Shown here: positions 1 to 8,891 of the stretch, one piece after another
How the letters are laid out: each line of letters starts with the position of its first letter
Numbering within the stretch: position 1 is the stretch's first letter
From: Bradyrhizobium semiaridum
GTDB taxonomy: Bacteria > Pseudomonadota > Alphaproteobacteria > Rhizobiales > Xanthobacteraceae
DNA length: 64,000 nt
Assembly: GCF_020329505.1 (NCBI RefSeq)
Contig: NZ_JAGKJJ010000028.1
Span: forward strand, 27,334 to 91,333
Direction: 5' to 3'
Translations under genes and position numbers: made by a program
Notes under the pieces: model-generated
Told to the model about the DNA's origin: nothing
Databases searched by the model: none
What the model saw: only the letters and a program-made list of their open reading frames with translations

Positions 1-1228
1 GGTCGGCAAGCAGTTCGGCGAGGATCGCGTCATCGACTTCCCGCTCGGCGAGGTCAAGCGGCTCGCCGGCATCGAGGTGCCGTTGGTCGAGGTCAAGCTG
101 ATCCTCACCCGGCTCGGCTTCATGCTGGCCGGCACCGGCCCTGTGGTGAAGATCGCGATCCCGTCCTGGCGCACCGACGTGCAGGGCAAGGCCGATATCG
201 TCGAGGAGATCGTGCGCATCGTCGGCGTCGACAAGGTGCCGCTGACGCCGTTCGATCGCGGCGAGGAGCCGCGCAAGCCGGTATTGACTCCGCTACAACT
301 GCGCACCCGCCGCGCCAAGCGCGCGCTCGGCGCCCGCGGCATGGTGGAAGCCGTGACCTGGTCGTTCATCACCAGTGACGCGGCAAAGCTGTTCGGCGGC
401 GGCCAGGCTGAGCTCATGCTCGCCAACCCGATCGCGGCCGATCTCTCCGACATGCGGCCGAGCCTGCTGCCCGGCCTCGTCGCGGCGGTGCAGGCCAACA
501 TCAACCGCGGCTATTCTGATGTCGCGCTGTTCGAGGTCGGCCAGGTGTTCCGCGGGGACCGGCCGCAAGACCAGCTCGTCGCGGCCGGCGGCGTGCGGCA
601 CGGCTATGCTTCCGCGAGGGGGCTCGGCCGGCACTGGACCGGCACGTCGATGGCGGACGCGATGGATGCCAAGGCCGACGCTTTCGCGGTGCTGGCCGCC
701 GCCGGCGCGCCGATGCAGGCGCTGCAGATCGTGCCTGGCGGCCCCGCCTGGCTGCATCCGGGCCGCTCCGGCACCATCCAGATCGGGCCGCAGAACGTGC
801 TCGGCTATTTCGGCGAGCTGCATCCGCGCGCGGCCGAGGCGCTTGGCGCCGACGGCCCGATGATCGTGTTCGAGGTGATCCTCGAGCGCATCCCGGAAGG
901 CAAGCAGAAGGCGACCCGCGCCAAGCCGCTGCTCGACCTCTCCGCGTTCCAGCCGGTGTCGCGCGACTTCGCCTTCATCGTCGACCGCGGCGTCAAGGCG
1001 GGCGACATCGTCCGCGCCGCGCAGGGCGTCGACAAGAAGCTGATCTCAGGCGTCACCGTGTTCGACGTCTATGAAGGCAAGGGCATCGATCCCGACAAGA
1101 AGTCGATCGCGATCGCGGTGACGATCCAGCCGCGCGAGAAGACGATGACCGACCAGGAGATCGACGCGGTCGCAGCCAAGGTCGTTGCCGAGGTGACGAA
1201 GAAGACCGGCGGCACCCTGCGGGGGTGA
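1..1228 (+). CDS. pheT: Phenylalanine--tRNA ligase beta subunit, 3' part
   Basis: The large subunit of the (alpha-beta)2 synthetase that charges tRNA-Phe in the cytoplasm. The open frame enters from the left edge (first whole codon at position 2) and gives about 408 residues, so roughly half of the usual ~800-residue protein is present. The segment with PSWRTDVQGKADIVEEIVRI is the typical B5 region. The last ~95 residues, from FQPVSRDFAFIVD on, form the ferredoxin-like anticodon-binding (FDX-ACB) domain. An ATG-like start inside the window (GTG at 77) is not the true start because the frame is open upstream. pheS is expected just outside the window. Family assignment is secure; the N-terminal half cannot be judged. 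Confidence 0.96.
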   Translation, partial: VGKQFGEDRVIDFPLGEVKRLAGIEVPLVEVKLILTRLGFMLAGTGPVVKIAIPSWRTDVQGKADIVEEIVRIVGVDKVPLTPFDRGEEPRKPVLTPLQLRTRRAKRALGARGMVEAVTWSFITSDAAKLFGGGQAELMLANPIAADLSDMRPSLLPGLVAAVQANINRGYSDVALFEVGQVFRGDRPQDQLVAAGGVRHGYASARGLGRHWTGTSMADAMDAKADAFAVLAAAGAPMQALQIVPGGPAWLHPGRSGTIQIGPQNVLGYFGELHPRAAEALGADGPMIVFEVILERIPEGKQKATRAKPLLDLSAFQPVSRDFAFIVDRGVKAGDIVRAAQGVDKKLISGVTVFDVYEGKGIDPDKKSIAIAVTIQPREKTMTDQEIDAVAAKVVAEVTKKTGGTLRG

Positions 1229-1274
1229 TGGGTGAGGTGCTCGCAGGGCAGAGGCACCTATCACCGTCACGAAC

Positions 1275-1410
1275 CTCTCACCGTCACCCTGAGGTGGCCG
1301 CTTCTTCAGCGGCCCTCGAAGGGTCGACGGCCCGACTGGGGCCGATTCATCCTTCGAGGCTCGCCCAGCGGCACAGGGCCGCCGCCGGGCGAGCACCTCA
1401 GGATGACGGG
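1275..1410. repeat. Composite intergenic palindromic repeat, copy 1
   Basis: Fills most of the pheT to TauE gap (1229-1490). It starts with CACCGTCACCCTGAGGTGGC and ends with CACCTCAGGATGACGG, so the outer ends are inverted repeats of each other (CCTGAGGTG against CACCTCAGG). The inner parts CCCTCGAAGGGTCGACGGC and ATCCTTCGAGG also pair. A second copy with the same ends and first half lies at 19995-20112. No coding content is supported in this gap. It may act as a terminator behind pheT, which is inference from the potential to fold. Confidence 0.85.
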
Positions 1411-1490
1411 TTTGATAGAATTGCGGTCGCATTTGAATTTCGAAGTGAGCGCGCAGTTCGCAGATTGAGCGTCAACTCCCGACCGTTCGC

Positions 1491-2267
1491 ATGACCTCCC
1501 TCACCCTCCTCCCCGCCGACATCTCGACCCACATCGCGCTCGCGATCTGCGCGATCGCGTTCGTGTCCGGCACCGCGCGCGGGTTCTCCGGCTTCGGCTC
1601 GGCGCTGATCTTCATGCCGCTCGCCAGCAGCGTCGCGGCGCCGCGGCTGGTGGCGGCGCTGCTGCTGATCATCGACTTCGTCGCGGCAACGCCGCTGCTG
1701 CCGAACGCCTGGCGACACGCTGACCGCAAGGCGACCGCGGTGATGGTGGCCGGCGCGCTGGTCGGCGTGCCCATCGGCACCTATTTCCTCACCGTGCTCG
1801 AACCCGTCACCACGCGCTGGATCATCTCCTGCTTCGTCGCGGCGCTGCTCGCGCTGCTGCTGTCGGGCTGGCGCTATCACGGCGGGGATCACGCGGCACT
1901 GTCAGTCGGGGTCGGCGGCCTTTCCGGCTTCTGCAGCGGCCTCGCGCAAACCGGAGGCCCGCCGATCGTCGCCTATTGGCTCGGACGGCCGATCCCGTCG
2001 GTGATCTCGCGCGCCAACATCGTGCTGTTCTTCGGCGCCTCCGACTTCTTCTCGCTGGCCAGTTACCTCTTCACTGGCTTGATCACGGCGGATTCGGTCA
2101 AGTTCTCGCTGATCGTGGGTCCGGTCTACGGCATCGGCGTCTGGTTCGGCGCCGCGCTGTTCGGCAAAGCCAGCGAAAAGGTGTTCCGCGCGATGTGCTA
2201 CGCGCTGATCGCCGCCGCCGTCATCGTCGGCCTGCCGGCGCTTGATGGCATCCTGCGCGGCGGCTAG
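1491..2267 (+). CDS. TauE/SafE family membrane permease (putative sulfite/organosulfonate exporter)
   Basis: A 258-residue integral membrane protein of the TauE/SafE (DUF81) family. About eight hydrophobic segments are visible, with the two-fold repeat usual for the family: ARGFSGFGSALIFMP near residue 30 and GFCSGLAQTGGPPIVAYW near residue 145. Family members move sulfite, sulfoacetate or similar small anions, but substrate cannot be read from sequence. The ATG at 1491 follows an intergenic repeat, and no strong ribosome site is seen. It is followed after 37 bases by an MBL-fold gene on the same strand, so co-transcription is possible. Confidence 0.85.
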   Translation: MTSLTLLPADISTHIALAICAIAFVSGTARGFSGFGSALIFMPLASSVAAPRLVAALLLIIDFVAATPLLPNAWRHADRKATAVMVAGALVGVPIGTYFLTVLEPVTTRWIISCFVAALLALLLSGWRYHGGDHAALSVGVGGLSGFCSGLAQTGGPPIVAYWLGRPIPSVISRANIVLFFGASDFFSLASYLFTGLITADSVKFSLIVGPVYGIGVWFGAALFGKASEKVFRAMCYALIAAAVIVGLPALDGILRGG

Positions 2268-2304
2268 GGTCGCCGCTCAATCGAAGAAAGTGCCGGAGGA
2301 GCCC

Positions 2305-3249
2305 ATGATCGATCGCCGCAACGCATTGAAACTGGCGCTCGGCAGCGCCGCCATGCTCGCGGCCCCGGCCTCGCGGGCGCAGGACGCCAAGCCGCGCACG
2401 CGCATCGTATTCCTCGGCACCAAGGGCGGCCCGCGGGTCGGCACCGGCGCCTCCAATCCCGCCAATCTCGTCATGGTCGGCGACACCCCGTTCGTGATCG
2501 ATTGCGGCATGGGCGTCAGCCGGCAGCTGGTGCGCGCGGGCGTGCCGATCCCCTCCGTGAAGTACATCTTCATCAGCCACCACCATTCCGATCACAATCT
2601 CGAATACGGCAATCTGTTCTACAACGCCTGGGCCGCCGGCCTGAAAACGCCGATCCATTCGTTCGGCCCCAAAGGCATCGAGGCGATGACCAGGGCGTAT
2701 TGGGAGCTCAACAAGTTCGACGTCGAGACCCGGATCGAGGACGAAGGCCGCCCCGATCCGCGTCCGCTCCTGATCGCGAAGGACATCGCTGGCGACGGCG
2801 TCGTGCTGAAGACACCTGACGTCACCGTCACCGCGTTTCGCACCCCGCATCCGCCCATTGTCGACAATTTCGCCTACAAGTTCGAGACGCCCGACGGCGT
2901 CATCGTGTTCTCCAGCGACACCGCCTACAATCCGAAGCTCGCCGAATTCGCCAAGGGCGCCGACGTGCTGGTGCATGAATGCCTTTACGTGCCGGCGGTC
3001 GACCGGCTGGTGGCGACGACCAAGAACGGCGCCACGCTGGAGAAGCACCTGCTCGACAGCCACACCTCGACCGAAGACGTCGGCCGCATAGCTGCCGCCG
3101 CTGGCATGAAGATGCTGGTGCTGAGCCACTTCGTCCCCGGCGACGATCCGCAGGTCACCGATGACGACTGGACAAGGGATGTGAAGAAGAACTTTTCTGG
3201 AAAGATCGTGGTGGCAAAGGATCTGATGGAGCTGCGGCTGCCGGTGTGA
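2305..3249 (+). CDS. Exported metallo-beta-lactamase-fold hydrolase
   Basis: A 314-residue protein. The N-terminus MIDRRNALKLALGSAAM has a twin-arginine-like motif followed by a hydrophobic stretch and an Ala-rich cleavage area near residue 25, so periplasmic location by Tat is likely. The metal site motif HHHSDH is at residues 92-97, and FSSDTAYN and a late LVLSHFVP supply the remaining MBL features. Similar proteins are annotated as arylsulfatase-like or RNase Z-like hydrolases; the substrate is unknown. ATG 2305 was chosen because CGGAGGAG lies just upstream; the longer frame starting at 2242 would lose the signal peptide. Confidence 0.85.
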   Translation: MIDRRNALKLALGSAAMLAAPASRAQDAKPRTRIVFLGTKGGPRVGTGASNPANLVMVGDTPFVIDCGMGVSRQLVRAGVPIPSVKYIFISHHHSDHNLEYGNLFYNAWAAGLKTPIHSFGPKGIEAMTRAYWELNKFDVETRIEDEGRPDPRPLLIAKDIAGDGVVLKTPDVTVTAFRTPHPPIVDNFAYKFETPDGVIVFSSDTAYNPKLAEFAKGADVLVHECLYVPAVDRLVATTKNGATLEKHLLDSHTSTEDVGRIAAAAGMKMLVLSHFVPGDDPQVTDDDWTRDVKKNFSGKIVVAKDLMELRLPV

Positions 3250-3316
3250 GCGGCCGCTGGCTCTTTCCTCCCGTCATTTCAGTCGCGAGAAGGCGAAGCC
3301 ACCCCCATTCACAACG

Positions 3317-3438
3317 GTCATCGCCCCGGCCTGTGCGCAATTGCGCACATGGACCGGGCGATCCAGTACGCCGCGGCCCATCGGCTCCGTCATCGCCGTC
3401 TCTGGAACATTGGATCGCCCGCATGCGCGGGTGATGAC
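3317..3438. repeat. Intergenic palindromic repeat between convergent genes
   Basis: Inverted ends GTCATCGCC and GGGTGATGAC enclose a second inverted pair, GGGCGATCCA and TGGATCGCCC. The element lies in the 291-base gap between the convergent MBL gene (ends 3249) and amine oxidase gene (ends 3541). A further hairpin at 3476-3504 (TGTCGTCGCT against AGCGAGGGACGACA) follows. I see no gene in this gap. Both structures could end transcription from either side; that is inference. Confidence 0.7.
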
Positions 3439-3540
3439 ACGGCGTTGTTGGCCTGTTGTGTGAATCCTAACTCGCTGTCGTCGCTGCGAAAGCGAGGGAC
3501 GACACCGGTCGTGAGGCAGCACGAGGATCCGGCCGCAAGA

Positions 3541-4935
3541 TCAATGCGCCGTCCTGCGGCGGCGCGGCTTTGCGGCGGGGACGGTGGGCTCCGGCGTGCC
3601 GTCCCGGATCGCGCCAATTCTCCGCAGCGCGGCGTCGGCGGCGCGCTCGCCGCTCTCCCAGGCGCCGTCGATGGTGCCCCACAGCGTCTCGTGCGTGGCT
3701 TCGCCTGCGAGATACATGCAGCCGATCGGTTCGGATAATACCCGGCGCGAGAGCTGCGCGCCCGGCGCGGCGGCCGACATCGCGCCGAGCACGAAGGGCG
3801 ATGCGTTCCAGCGGGTGGCGCTGGTCTTCTTCACGGCGGCGCCGACCTCGCTGCCGTAGAGTTTGGTCAGCCACTCGACCGCGAAGGCCGCCATCGCCTT
3901 CTCGCCCTGCGCGGAGAGTTCTCGGCCGAAGCTGCCCGCGACGTCGATCGTGCACAGCGACGAGCCGCCGATATTGCCGTAGAGCAATGCGGTCCTGGGC
4001 GAACTGCTCTGCTCGATGATGACGTCGTCGCGCGACAGCCCGAGTGGATTGCCGGCGATCTGCAGCGCGATGCGGTCGTAGCTGCCGAGGCCGAGCTTCG
4101 CGGCGGCATCGAGCGCGCGCTTCGGTAGCTCCGGCGCGAAGCGGATGTTGCCGCTCGCGAGCACGTTGCTCGACACGGTGATGATGGCGGCACGCGCGGC
4201 GATCTTGCCGGCTTGCGTCTCGACCATCACCTCGCGGTTGCTCCACAGGATGCGCTGCGCCGGCGTAGACAGCGCCAGCGGCAACTGCTCACCGAGCTTT
4301 GCGATCAGCGTGCCGAGCCCCTGCCGACATCCGATCGCGGCGTTGCGGTCCTGCGCGCGGGCCTTGTCGACGGCGGAGACATCCTTGAGATCCTTGCCGC
4401 TGAAGCTGGCGCCGAGCAGGAATTCCGCGGTGCCGGCCCAATCGCCGAGGTCCTTCGGCAGCGCCGCGGCACAGGCGATATCGGCCTTGCGCGAGGCCTC
4501 GTCGATAGCGCGGTTGGTACGCACCAGGGCGGCGAGAAACTCCTCGGTTTCGCCGGGACGAGCATAGCGCCGGCCGATGCGGATCTTCTGGCCGGCGGGC
4601 GCCGTGACGATGTCGAGCCCGGCCGCGCGGGCCAGCCGGACCATCGGATTGGTCTCGGGATTGTGCATCCAGCGCGCGCCGCGATCGAACGGCGCATCGA
4701 AGCTGGACGTATCGGTCTGGCAGCGGCCGCCGACCTGCCCGGTCGCCTCCACCACGATCACCTTGCGATTCGCGGCCGCGACCCGCCGCGCCGCAGCAAT
4801 GCCCGCGGCACCGGCGCCGATCACGACGATATCGGCCTCGCGCGGCAATGGCGCGGCAACCACCCGGTCGCCCAGCGCAGGCGCCAGCGCCAGACCTGCG
4901 GACGCCGACAGGAAGTCGCGGCGGGTGATCGTCAT
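3541..4935 (-). CDS. Exported flavin-containing amine oxidase family protein
   Basis: A 464-residue FAD enzyme of the monoamine oxidase/polyamine oxidase superfamily. TRRDFLSASAG at residues 4-14 is a twin-arginine signal. The dinucleotide-binding motif VVIGAGAAGIAAAR lies at about residues 37-50, ending in VVEA. GGRC follows, and the C-terminal FAD motif YLAGEATHETLWGTIDGA lies near residue 420. Family members oxidise primary or secondary amines with release of peroxide; the actual substrate is unknown. The Tat signal suggests a folded, flavin-loaded protein exported to the periplasm. It is monocistronic as far as can be seen, convergent with the MBL gene and divergent from the gene at 5134. 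Confidence 0.88.
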   Translation of the reverse strand: MTITRRDFLSASAGLALAPALGDRVVAAPLPREADIVVIGAGAAGIAAARRVAAANRKVIVVEATGQVGGRCQTDTSSFDAPFDRGARWMHNPETNPMVRLARAAGLDIVTAPAGQKIRIGRRYARPGETEEFLAALVRTNRAIDEASRKADIACAAALPKDLGDWAGTAEFLLGASFSGKDLKDVSAVDKARAQDRNAAIGCRQGLGTLIAKLGEQLPLALSTPAQRILWSNREVMVETQAGKIAARAAIITVSSNVLASGNIRFAPELPKRALDAAAKLGLGSYDRIALQIAGNPLGLSRDDVIIEQSSSPRTALLYGNIGGSSLCTIDVAGSFGRELSAQGEKAMAAFAVEWLTKLYGSEVGAAVKKTSATRWNASPFVLGAMSAAAPGAQLSRRVLSEPIGCMYLAGEATHETLWGTIDGAWESGERAADAALRRIGAIRDGTPEPTVPAAKPRRRRTAH

Positions 4936-5133
4936 GGCGTTTTTTCTGGCATGGTTTCCGGGGACTTGCAGGGAAAGAGAACGCTTGGCGAACTGTGCCG
5001 CATCTCACTGATCGCAGCAACCATCAGGGTAAATCAATCATGATTGATCAGCGACATGCATGAACTAAATTGCAACGGCTTGCGACGACCATTAGGTGAC
5101 AACAAGCGGTCGTAGAACCGCTGGGGGGAATCC

Positions 5134-6015
5134 ATGGGCGTAATGCTCGATACCGTCGGCCAATGGATCGCGGGCTACCTTCAGAAGGAGGTCCCCGGTT
5201 ACGAACCGTTCACGCCGAGTGATCCGGACCATCTGCGCGGTATCATCCAGCCGGGCGACGTACTGCTGGTCGAGGGCAACAACCGGATCTCCGGCATCAT
5301 CAAATACCTCACGCAGTCGACCTGGTCGCACGCGGCGCTTTATGTCGGACCGATCGACGGCGCGTTCGAGCCGGACGGCGAGCAGCATACGCTGATCGAG
5401 GCCAATATCGGCGAGGGCGTGACCTCGGCGCCGCTGTCGAAATACTTCGCCTACCACACCCGCATGTGCCGCCCGGTCGGACTGTCGTACGAGGACCGCA
5501 CCACGGTGTGCCGCTACGCGATCAACCGAATCGGCTTCGGCTACGACACCAAGAACATCGTCGACCTCGCGCGCTATCTGTTCCCGCTGCCGGTCCCGCA
5601 GCGCCTTCGCCGCCGCATGATCGCGTTCGGCTCCGGCGATCCGACCAAGATCATCTGTTCGGCGCTGATCGCGCAGGCGTTCGATGCCGTGCGCTATCCG
5701 ATCCTCCCCAAGATCACGCGCGCCGCCAGCCGCAAGGCGCGGCGCGAGATCCTGCATATCCGCGATTCCTCGCTCTACATGCCGCGCGATTTCGACATCT
5801 CGCCCTATTTCGAAATCGTCAAACCTACCATTGTGCAGGGATTCGATTACACGGCCCTGCACTGGGCCGACAAGCAGAAGCCGCTCCAGGAGGTAGCGGG
5901 CGAATTCAGTGTGTTTCCAGAAAACAAATCGCCGCCGCTTGTTCCTGAAGCGGCTGACGAAACGGCGTCGGTGGCGCTTGCAGAAGTAGTCGGCACAGAG
6001 CCTGCCGCGGCGTGA
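5134..6015 (+). CDS. YiiX/YebB-like permuted NlpC/P60 family protein
   Basis: A 293-residue protein with the circularly permuted papain-like fold seen in YiiX and so-called lipo-like proteins. PGDVLLVEGNNRISGIIKYL leads into WSHAALYVG with the putative catalytic His66. A conserved acid follows in TLIEAN (Glu89), and the putative nucleophile is Cys175 in KIICSALIAQAF. These residues fit a thiol amidase or hydrolase acting on lipids or peptides, but no substrate is established. No signal peptide is visible, so it is probably cytoplasmic. The start is supported by GGGGGAATCC just before ATG 5134. The last ~40 residues are low-complexity and acidic. Confidence 0.75.
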   Translation: MGVMLDTVGQWIAGYLQKEVPGYEPFTPSDPDHLRGIIQPGDVLLVEGNNRISGIIKYLTQSTWSHAALYVGPIDGAFEPDGEQHTLIEANIGEGVTSAPLSKYFAYHTRMCRPVGLSYEDRTTVCRYAINRIGFGYDTKNIVDLARYLFPLPVPQRLRRRMIAFGSGDPTKIICSALIAQAFDAVRYPILPKITRAASRKARREILHIRDSSLYMPRDFDISPYFEIVKPTIVQGFDYTALHWADKQKPLQEVAGEFSVFPENKSPPLVPEAADETASVALAEVVGTEPAAA

Positions 6016-6017
6016 AT

Positions 6018-6113
6018 TCTAAAGCGCGATGAGCTTGAATCGTCGTCGCGCATTGACTCTCTGTTTGATCTCTTCGGAAAACCGCTTCGCGCTTTTCCGG
6101 ATCATGCTTTAGA
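6018..6113. repeat. Dispersed REP-like element, copy A (long form)
   Basis: Begins TCTAAAGCGCGATGAG and ends ATCATGCTTTAGA, an inverted pair. The right half holds the core CGGAAAACCGCTTCGCGC followed by TTTTCCGG, which is shared with elements at 14713-14741, 21679-21730 and 60197-60249. It fills the gap between the convergent genes 5134-6015 and 6109-8313. The terminal TTTA supplies the TAA stop of the TonB receptor on the minus strand. Confidence 0.85.
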
Positions 6114-8313
6114 ACGTCGCCGCCAGCGTCAGACGGACGGCGAGCGGCTCGGCCGGATGCACATGGCGGTCGGCGACGCCGTCGATCGGTTCGCCCGGCA
6201 GCCGCGACAGGTAATAATATTCGATCTGATTGGTCTGCGCGTTGAAGAGATTGAGGACGTCGAGCTGCAGGCGCATCCCGTTGTCGAATCTGTAGCCGGC
6301 GCGCGCGTTGACGATGAACGACGATTGCGAGCGGACGCTATCATCCTCGATCAGCGGGCGCGGACCGAAATAGCGCGCGCGCAAGCTCCCGTACCAGCCG
6401 CTTTCGCGGCCGAAGGTGATGCCGCCGCTGGCGACCCAGGCCGGCGCGCCAGGGATGAAATTGCCGACGGGATCGACATCCGTGAAGCGCGCGTGCGTAT
6501 AGGCGAGATCGAAATCGAGCCGCATCCACGGCAGGACCGTGTACTGGTTGGTCCACTCGACGCCGACGCGTCGGCTCGGCCGGCTCGGCTCGGTGGTGCC
6601 GGCATCGCCGACGAACAGCAGCTCGGAATCGAAATCGAGCACGAATACCGCGAGCGACGAGGTGAGCCCGTCGATCGCCCGGGTGCGGATGCCGAGCTCG
6701 GCGCCCTTCGAGCGCACCAAGAGCGGCACCCGATCGAGCGGCGTCACCTTGTCGTTGGGATCGACCGTGATGGTCGCGCCGCGGATATCGTTGGAGTGCA
6801 GGCCGAAGCCGGCATTGCCGTAGAACTCGGTCTTGTACCAAGGTCCGAGCACGATGCCGGCTTTCGGGCTCGTCATCGCCGCCTGTGCGTTGCCGGAGTT
6901 CTGCGGCGTGTTGCTCAATACATGGCCAGCGAAATAATCCTCGCGGATACCGACCGTGGTGCGCAGCCAGTCGGTCCAGCGCGCCGTGGTGTCGGCCCAC
7001 AGCCCGACGCTGCCCTCCTGCACCTGGTCGTTGCGCACCGTGGACAGGACCTGGCGCTCCGCGGTCTTGAACAGGCCGACATTGATGTCGTCGTAGCGAG
7101 TCTGCACGCCGATCCGCGTCTGGGTCTCGATGCCGGCCACCTTGACGTCGAAGGCATGACTGCCGTCGAAGCCATAGATCGTACGCCTATCGGTCTGGCT
7201 GAACTGATCGCCGTTGACGGGATCGTCGAGGAAATAGGTAAAGTCGTTGTAGAGCAGCAGCGAGGAGCGGATCACATAGGCATTGGCCTTGGTCTGCCCG
7301 TAGTCGCTCGACTGCGCCCAACTACCGGACAGGCTGAAGCGGCTCGAGGTCCCGCCATCGGTCGGATTGAGTGTGCCATAGCGATCGATCAGGCTTTGAT
7401 CGATCGCGCGCTGCGCCACCTGATCGGTCGAATTCCAACCATTGGAATAGGCCATCGCGGTCAGCGAGAAACCGTCGGTGGCGGTGCCCTGGCTGTAGCG
7501 CAAGACGCCGTTGAGTTTACGGATGTCATCGGCCACGTCCCACGGGCCGTTGTATCGGTTGCCTTCGAACCCCGCGAGCAGCGTCCCGTCGCCGGCCTTG
7601 GTCGAGCCGGCCGCCATCGCGCGCTGATAGCCGAAGCTGCCCACCGTCAGCTCCGCGATGTTCCGCGGCAGTCCGTTGAGATAGTTGATATCGACCGCGC
7701 CGGCGGAGGCGAAATCGCCCCTGTCGGCATAGTATGGGCCCTTGCGAACATCGACCGAGCGGATCAGCTCCGGGATCAGGAAATTGATATCGGCATAGCC
7801 CTGGCCGTGGCCATGGGTCGGCATGTTGACCGGCATGCCATCGACAGTGATGGCGAGATCGGTGCCGTGATCGAGATTGAAGCCGCGCAGAAAATACTGG
7901 TTGGCTTTACCTTCGCCGGAATGCTGGGTGACGATCAGGCCTGGCACTACCTCGAGCGCCTCGCCGGGACGCGAGAATGGACGCGCATTCACCTCAACGC
8001 CGCTGATCTGCGTCGCGCTGGCCGCGGTCGGCTGCAGGCCGGGCGCCTGCGAAGCAGCAGAGCCGGCGCTGATGCCGCCGGCCGCCGCAGCAGCCGGTTG
8101 GTTCACCTGTGGCGCCGCCGGTTTCCGTCCACCGGCCGCGTCGCGCGGACGCTGCAATGGCCTGGCGCGCTTCGGTAGTGCATGGTCTGGCGACATCACC
8201 GTCACCGGCGGCAGCCGGCCGGCCGGACCGGAAGTGGTCTCGGCTTTGGCGACCGGCACGAACATGACTGCGGCCGCCGCCGCCGGAAATATCCGCCATC
8301 CAGTCCGACGCAC
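6109..8313 (-). CDS. TonB-dependent outer membrane receptor, probably for nickel
   Basis: A ~734-residue outer-membrane beta-barrel transporter energised by TonB. From the GTG at 8313 the protein starts with a good signal peptide (RRTGWRIFPAAAAAVMFVP). An alternative frame start at 8379 adds 22 less plausible residues. A Pro/Ala-rich linker, then the plug domain with RGFNLDHGTDLAITVDGMPV and a His-rich PTHGHGQGY, are followed by the barrel ending in the terminal Phe (LAATF). It is divergent from nikR, and a NikR operator sits in the shared promoter region, which is why nickel (or a nickel chelate) is proposed as substrate. Substrate is inference; the receptor call is firm. Its TAA stop lies in a repeat. 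Confidence 0.88.
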   Translation of the reverse strand: MRRTGWRIFPAAAAAVMFVPVAKAETTSGPAGRLPPVTVMSPDHALPKRARPLQRPRDAAGGRKPAAPQVNQPAAAAAGGISAGSAASQAPGLQPTAASATQISGVEVNARPFSRPGEALEVVPGLIVTQHSGEGKANQYFLRGFNLDHGTDLAITVDGMPVNMPTHGHGQGYADINFLIPELIRSVDVRKGPYYADRGDFASAGAVDINYLNGLPRNIAELTVGSFGYQRAMAAGSTKAGDGTLLAGFEGNRYNGPWDVADDIRKLNGVLRYSQGTATDGFSLTAMAYSNGWNSTDQVAQRAIDQSLIDRYGTLNPTDGGTSSRFSLSGSWAQSSDYGQTKANAYVIRSSLLLYNDFTYFLDDPVNGDQFSQTDRRTIYGFDGSHAFDVKVAGIETQTRIGVQTRYDDINVGLFKTAERQVLSTVRNDQVQEGSVGLWADTTARWTDWLRTTVGIREDYFAGHVLSNTPQNSGNAQAAMTSPKAGIVLGPWYKTEFYGNAGFGLHSNDIRGATITVDPNDKVTPLDRVPLLVRSKGAELGIRTRAIDGLTSSLAVFVLDFDSELLFVGDAGTTEPSRPSRRVGVEWTNQYTVLPWMRLDFDLAYTHARFTDVDPVGNFIPGAPAWVASGGITFGRESGWYGSLRARYFGPRPLIEDDSVRSQSSFIVNARAGYRFDNGMRLQLDVLNLFNAQTNQIEYYYLSRLPGEPIDGVADRHVHPAEPLAVRLTLAATF

Positions 8314-8398
8314 GCGCCTGCTCCCGCACAATGCTGCTACAGTCGCATGACGACCGCACGGTCCCGCCAACGCCGGCAAGCCACGTCAGCCGAACGCA

Positions 8399-8426
8399 GT
8401 ATGACATTATAACATAAATATCATAC
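8399..8426. promoter_or_regulatory. NikR operator in the receptor/nikR divergent promoter
   Basis: The sequence GTATGA, 16 bases, TCATAC matches the established NikR operator (GTATGA-N16-TCATAC) at every specified base. A perfect TATAAT on the minus strand (8411 to 8406), facing the receptor gene, lies inside the 16-base spacer, so bound NikR would cover the receptor promoter. The site is 27 bases before the nikR ATG and 86 bases before the receptor GTG. Autoregulation of nikR is therefore also possible. Confidence 0.92.
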
Positions 8427-8452
8427 TGCAACCCAAATCCACGGATAGGTCC

Positions 8453-8890
8453 ATGCAACGCATCACCATCACCATCGAGGACGACCTGCTCGCGGAGATC
8501 GACGCCGCCGCCGAGGCCCGTGGCTACCAGAACCGCTCGGAGATCATCCGCGACCTCGCCCGCGCCGGCCTGCAGCAGAGCGCGGAGGAGACACCCTCAG
8601 GGCACTGCGTGGCGGCGCTGGTCTATGTTTACGATCACGCCGCGCGCGACCTGTCGAAGCGGCTGGTGCAGAATTTCCACGGCCATCACGATCTGTCGCT
8701 GGCAACGCTGCATGTCCATCTCGACGATGACAGCTGCATGGAGGTGACGGCGCTGAAGGGCGCCAGCGGCGAGGTGCGGCATCTCGCCGATCACATCATC
8801 GCCGAGCGCGGCGTACGCTACGGCCGCGTGGTGATGATTCCGACCGCGGGGGAGAAGAAGCCGCGCAGGCGCGCGCACAGGCACGAATGA
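8453..8890 (+). CDS. nikR: Nickel-responsive transcriptional regulator NikR
   Basis: A 145-residue protein with an N-terminal ribbon-helix-helix DNA-binding domain (QRITITIEDDLLAEID, then RSEIIRDLARAGL, residues 2-40) and a C-terminal ACT-like nickel-binding domain. The four ligands of the square-planar nickel site of E. coli NikR, His76, His87, His89 and Cys95, are present at exactly the same positions. The last ten residues are basic and His-rich (KPRRRAHRHE). The protein should repress nickel uptake genes when nickel is sufficient; the operator at 8399-8426 and the divergent TonB receptor are the obvious targets. No nikABCDE genes are in the window. Confidence 0.97.
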   Translation: MQRITITIEDDLLAEIDAAAEARGYQNRSEIIRDLARAGLQQSAEETPSGHCVAALVYVYDHAARDLSKRLVQNFHGHHDLSLATLHVHLDDDSCMEVTALKGASGEVRHLADHIIAERGVRYGRVVMIPTAGEKKPRRRAHRHE

Positions 8891-8891
8891 G

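Noticed and set aside
1229..1490. Short reading frames in the pheT-TauE gap
   Set aside because: They translate the palindromic repeat on both strands and have no ribosome site or homologous feature.
6157..8178. A 673-codon open frame antisense to the nickel receptor
   Set aside because: Same mirror effect; the receptor frame has signal peptide, plug and barrel end.
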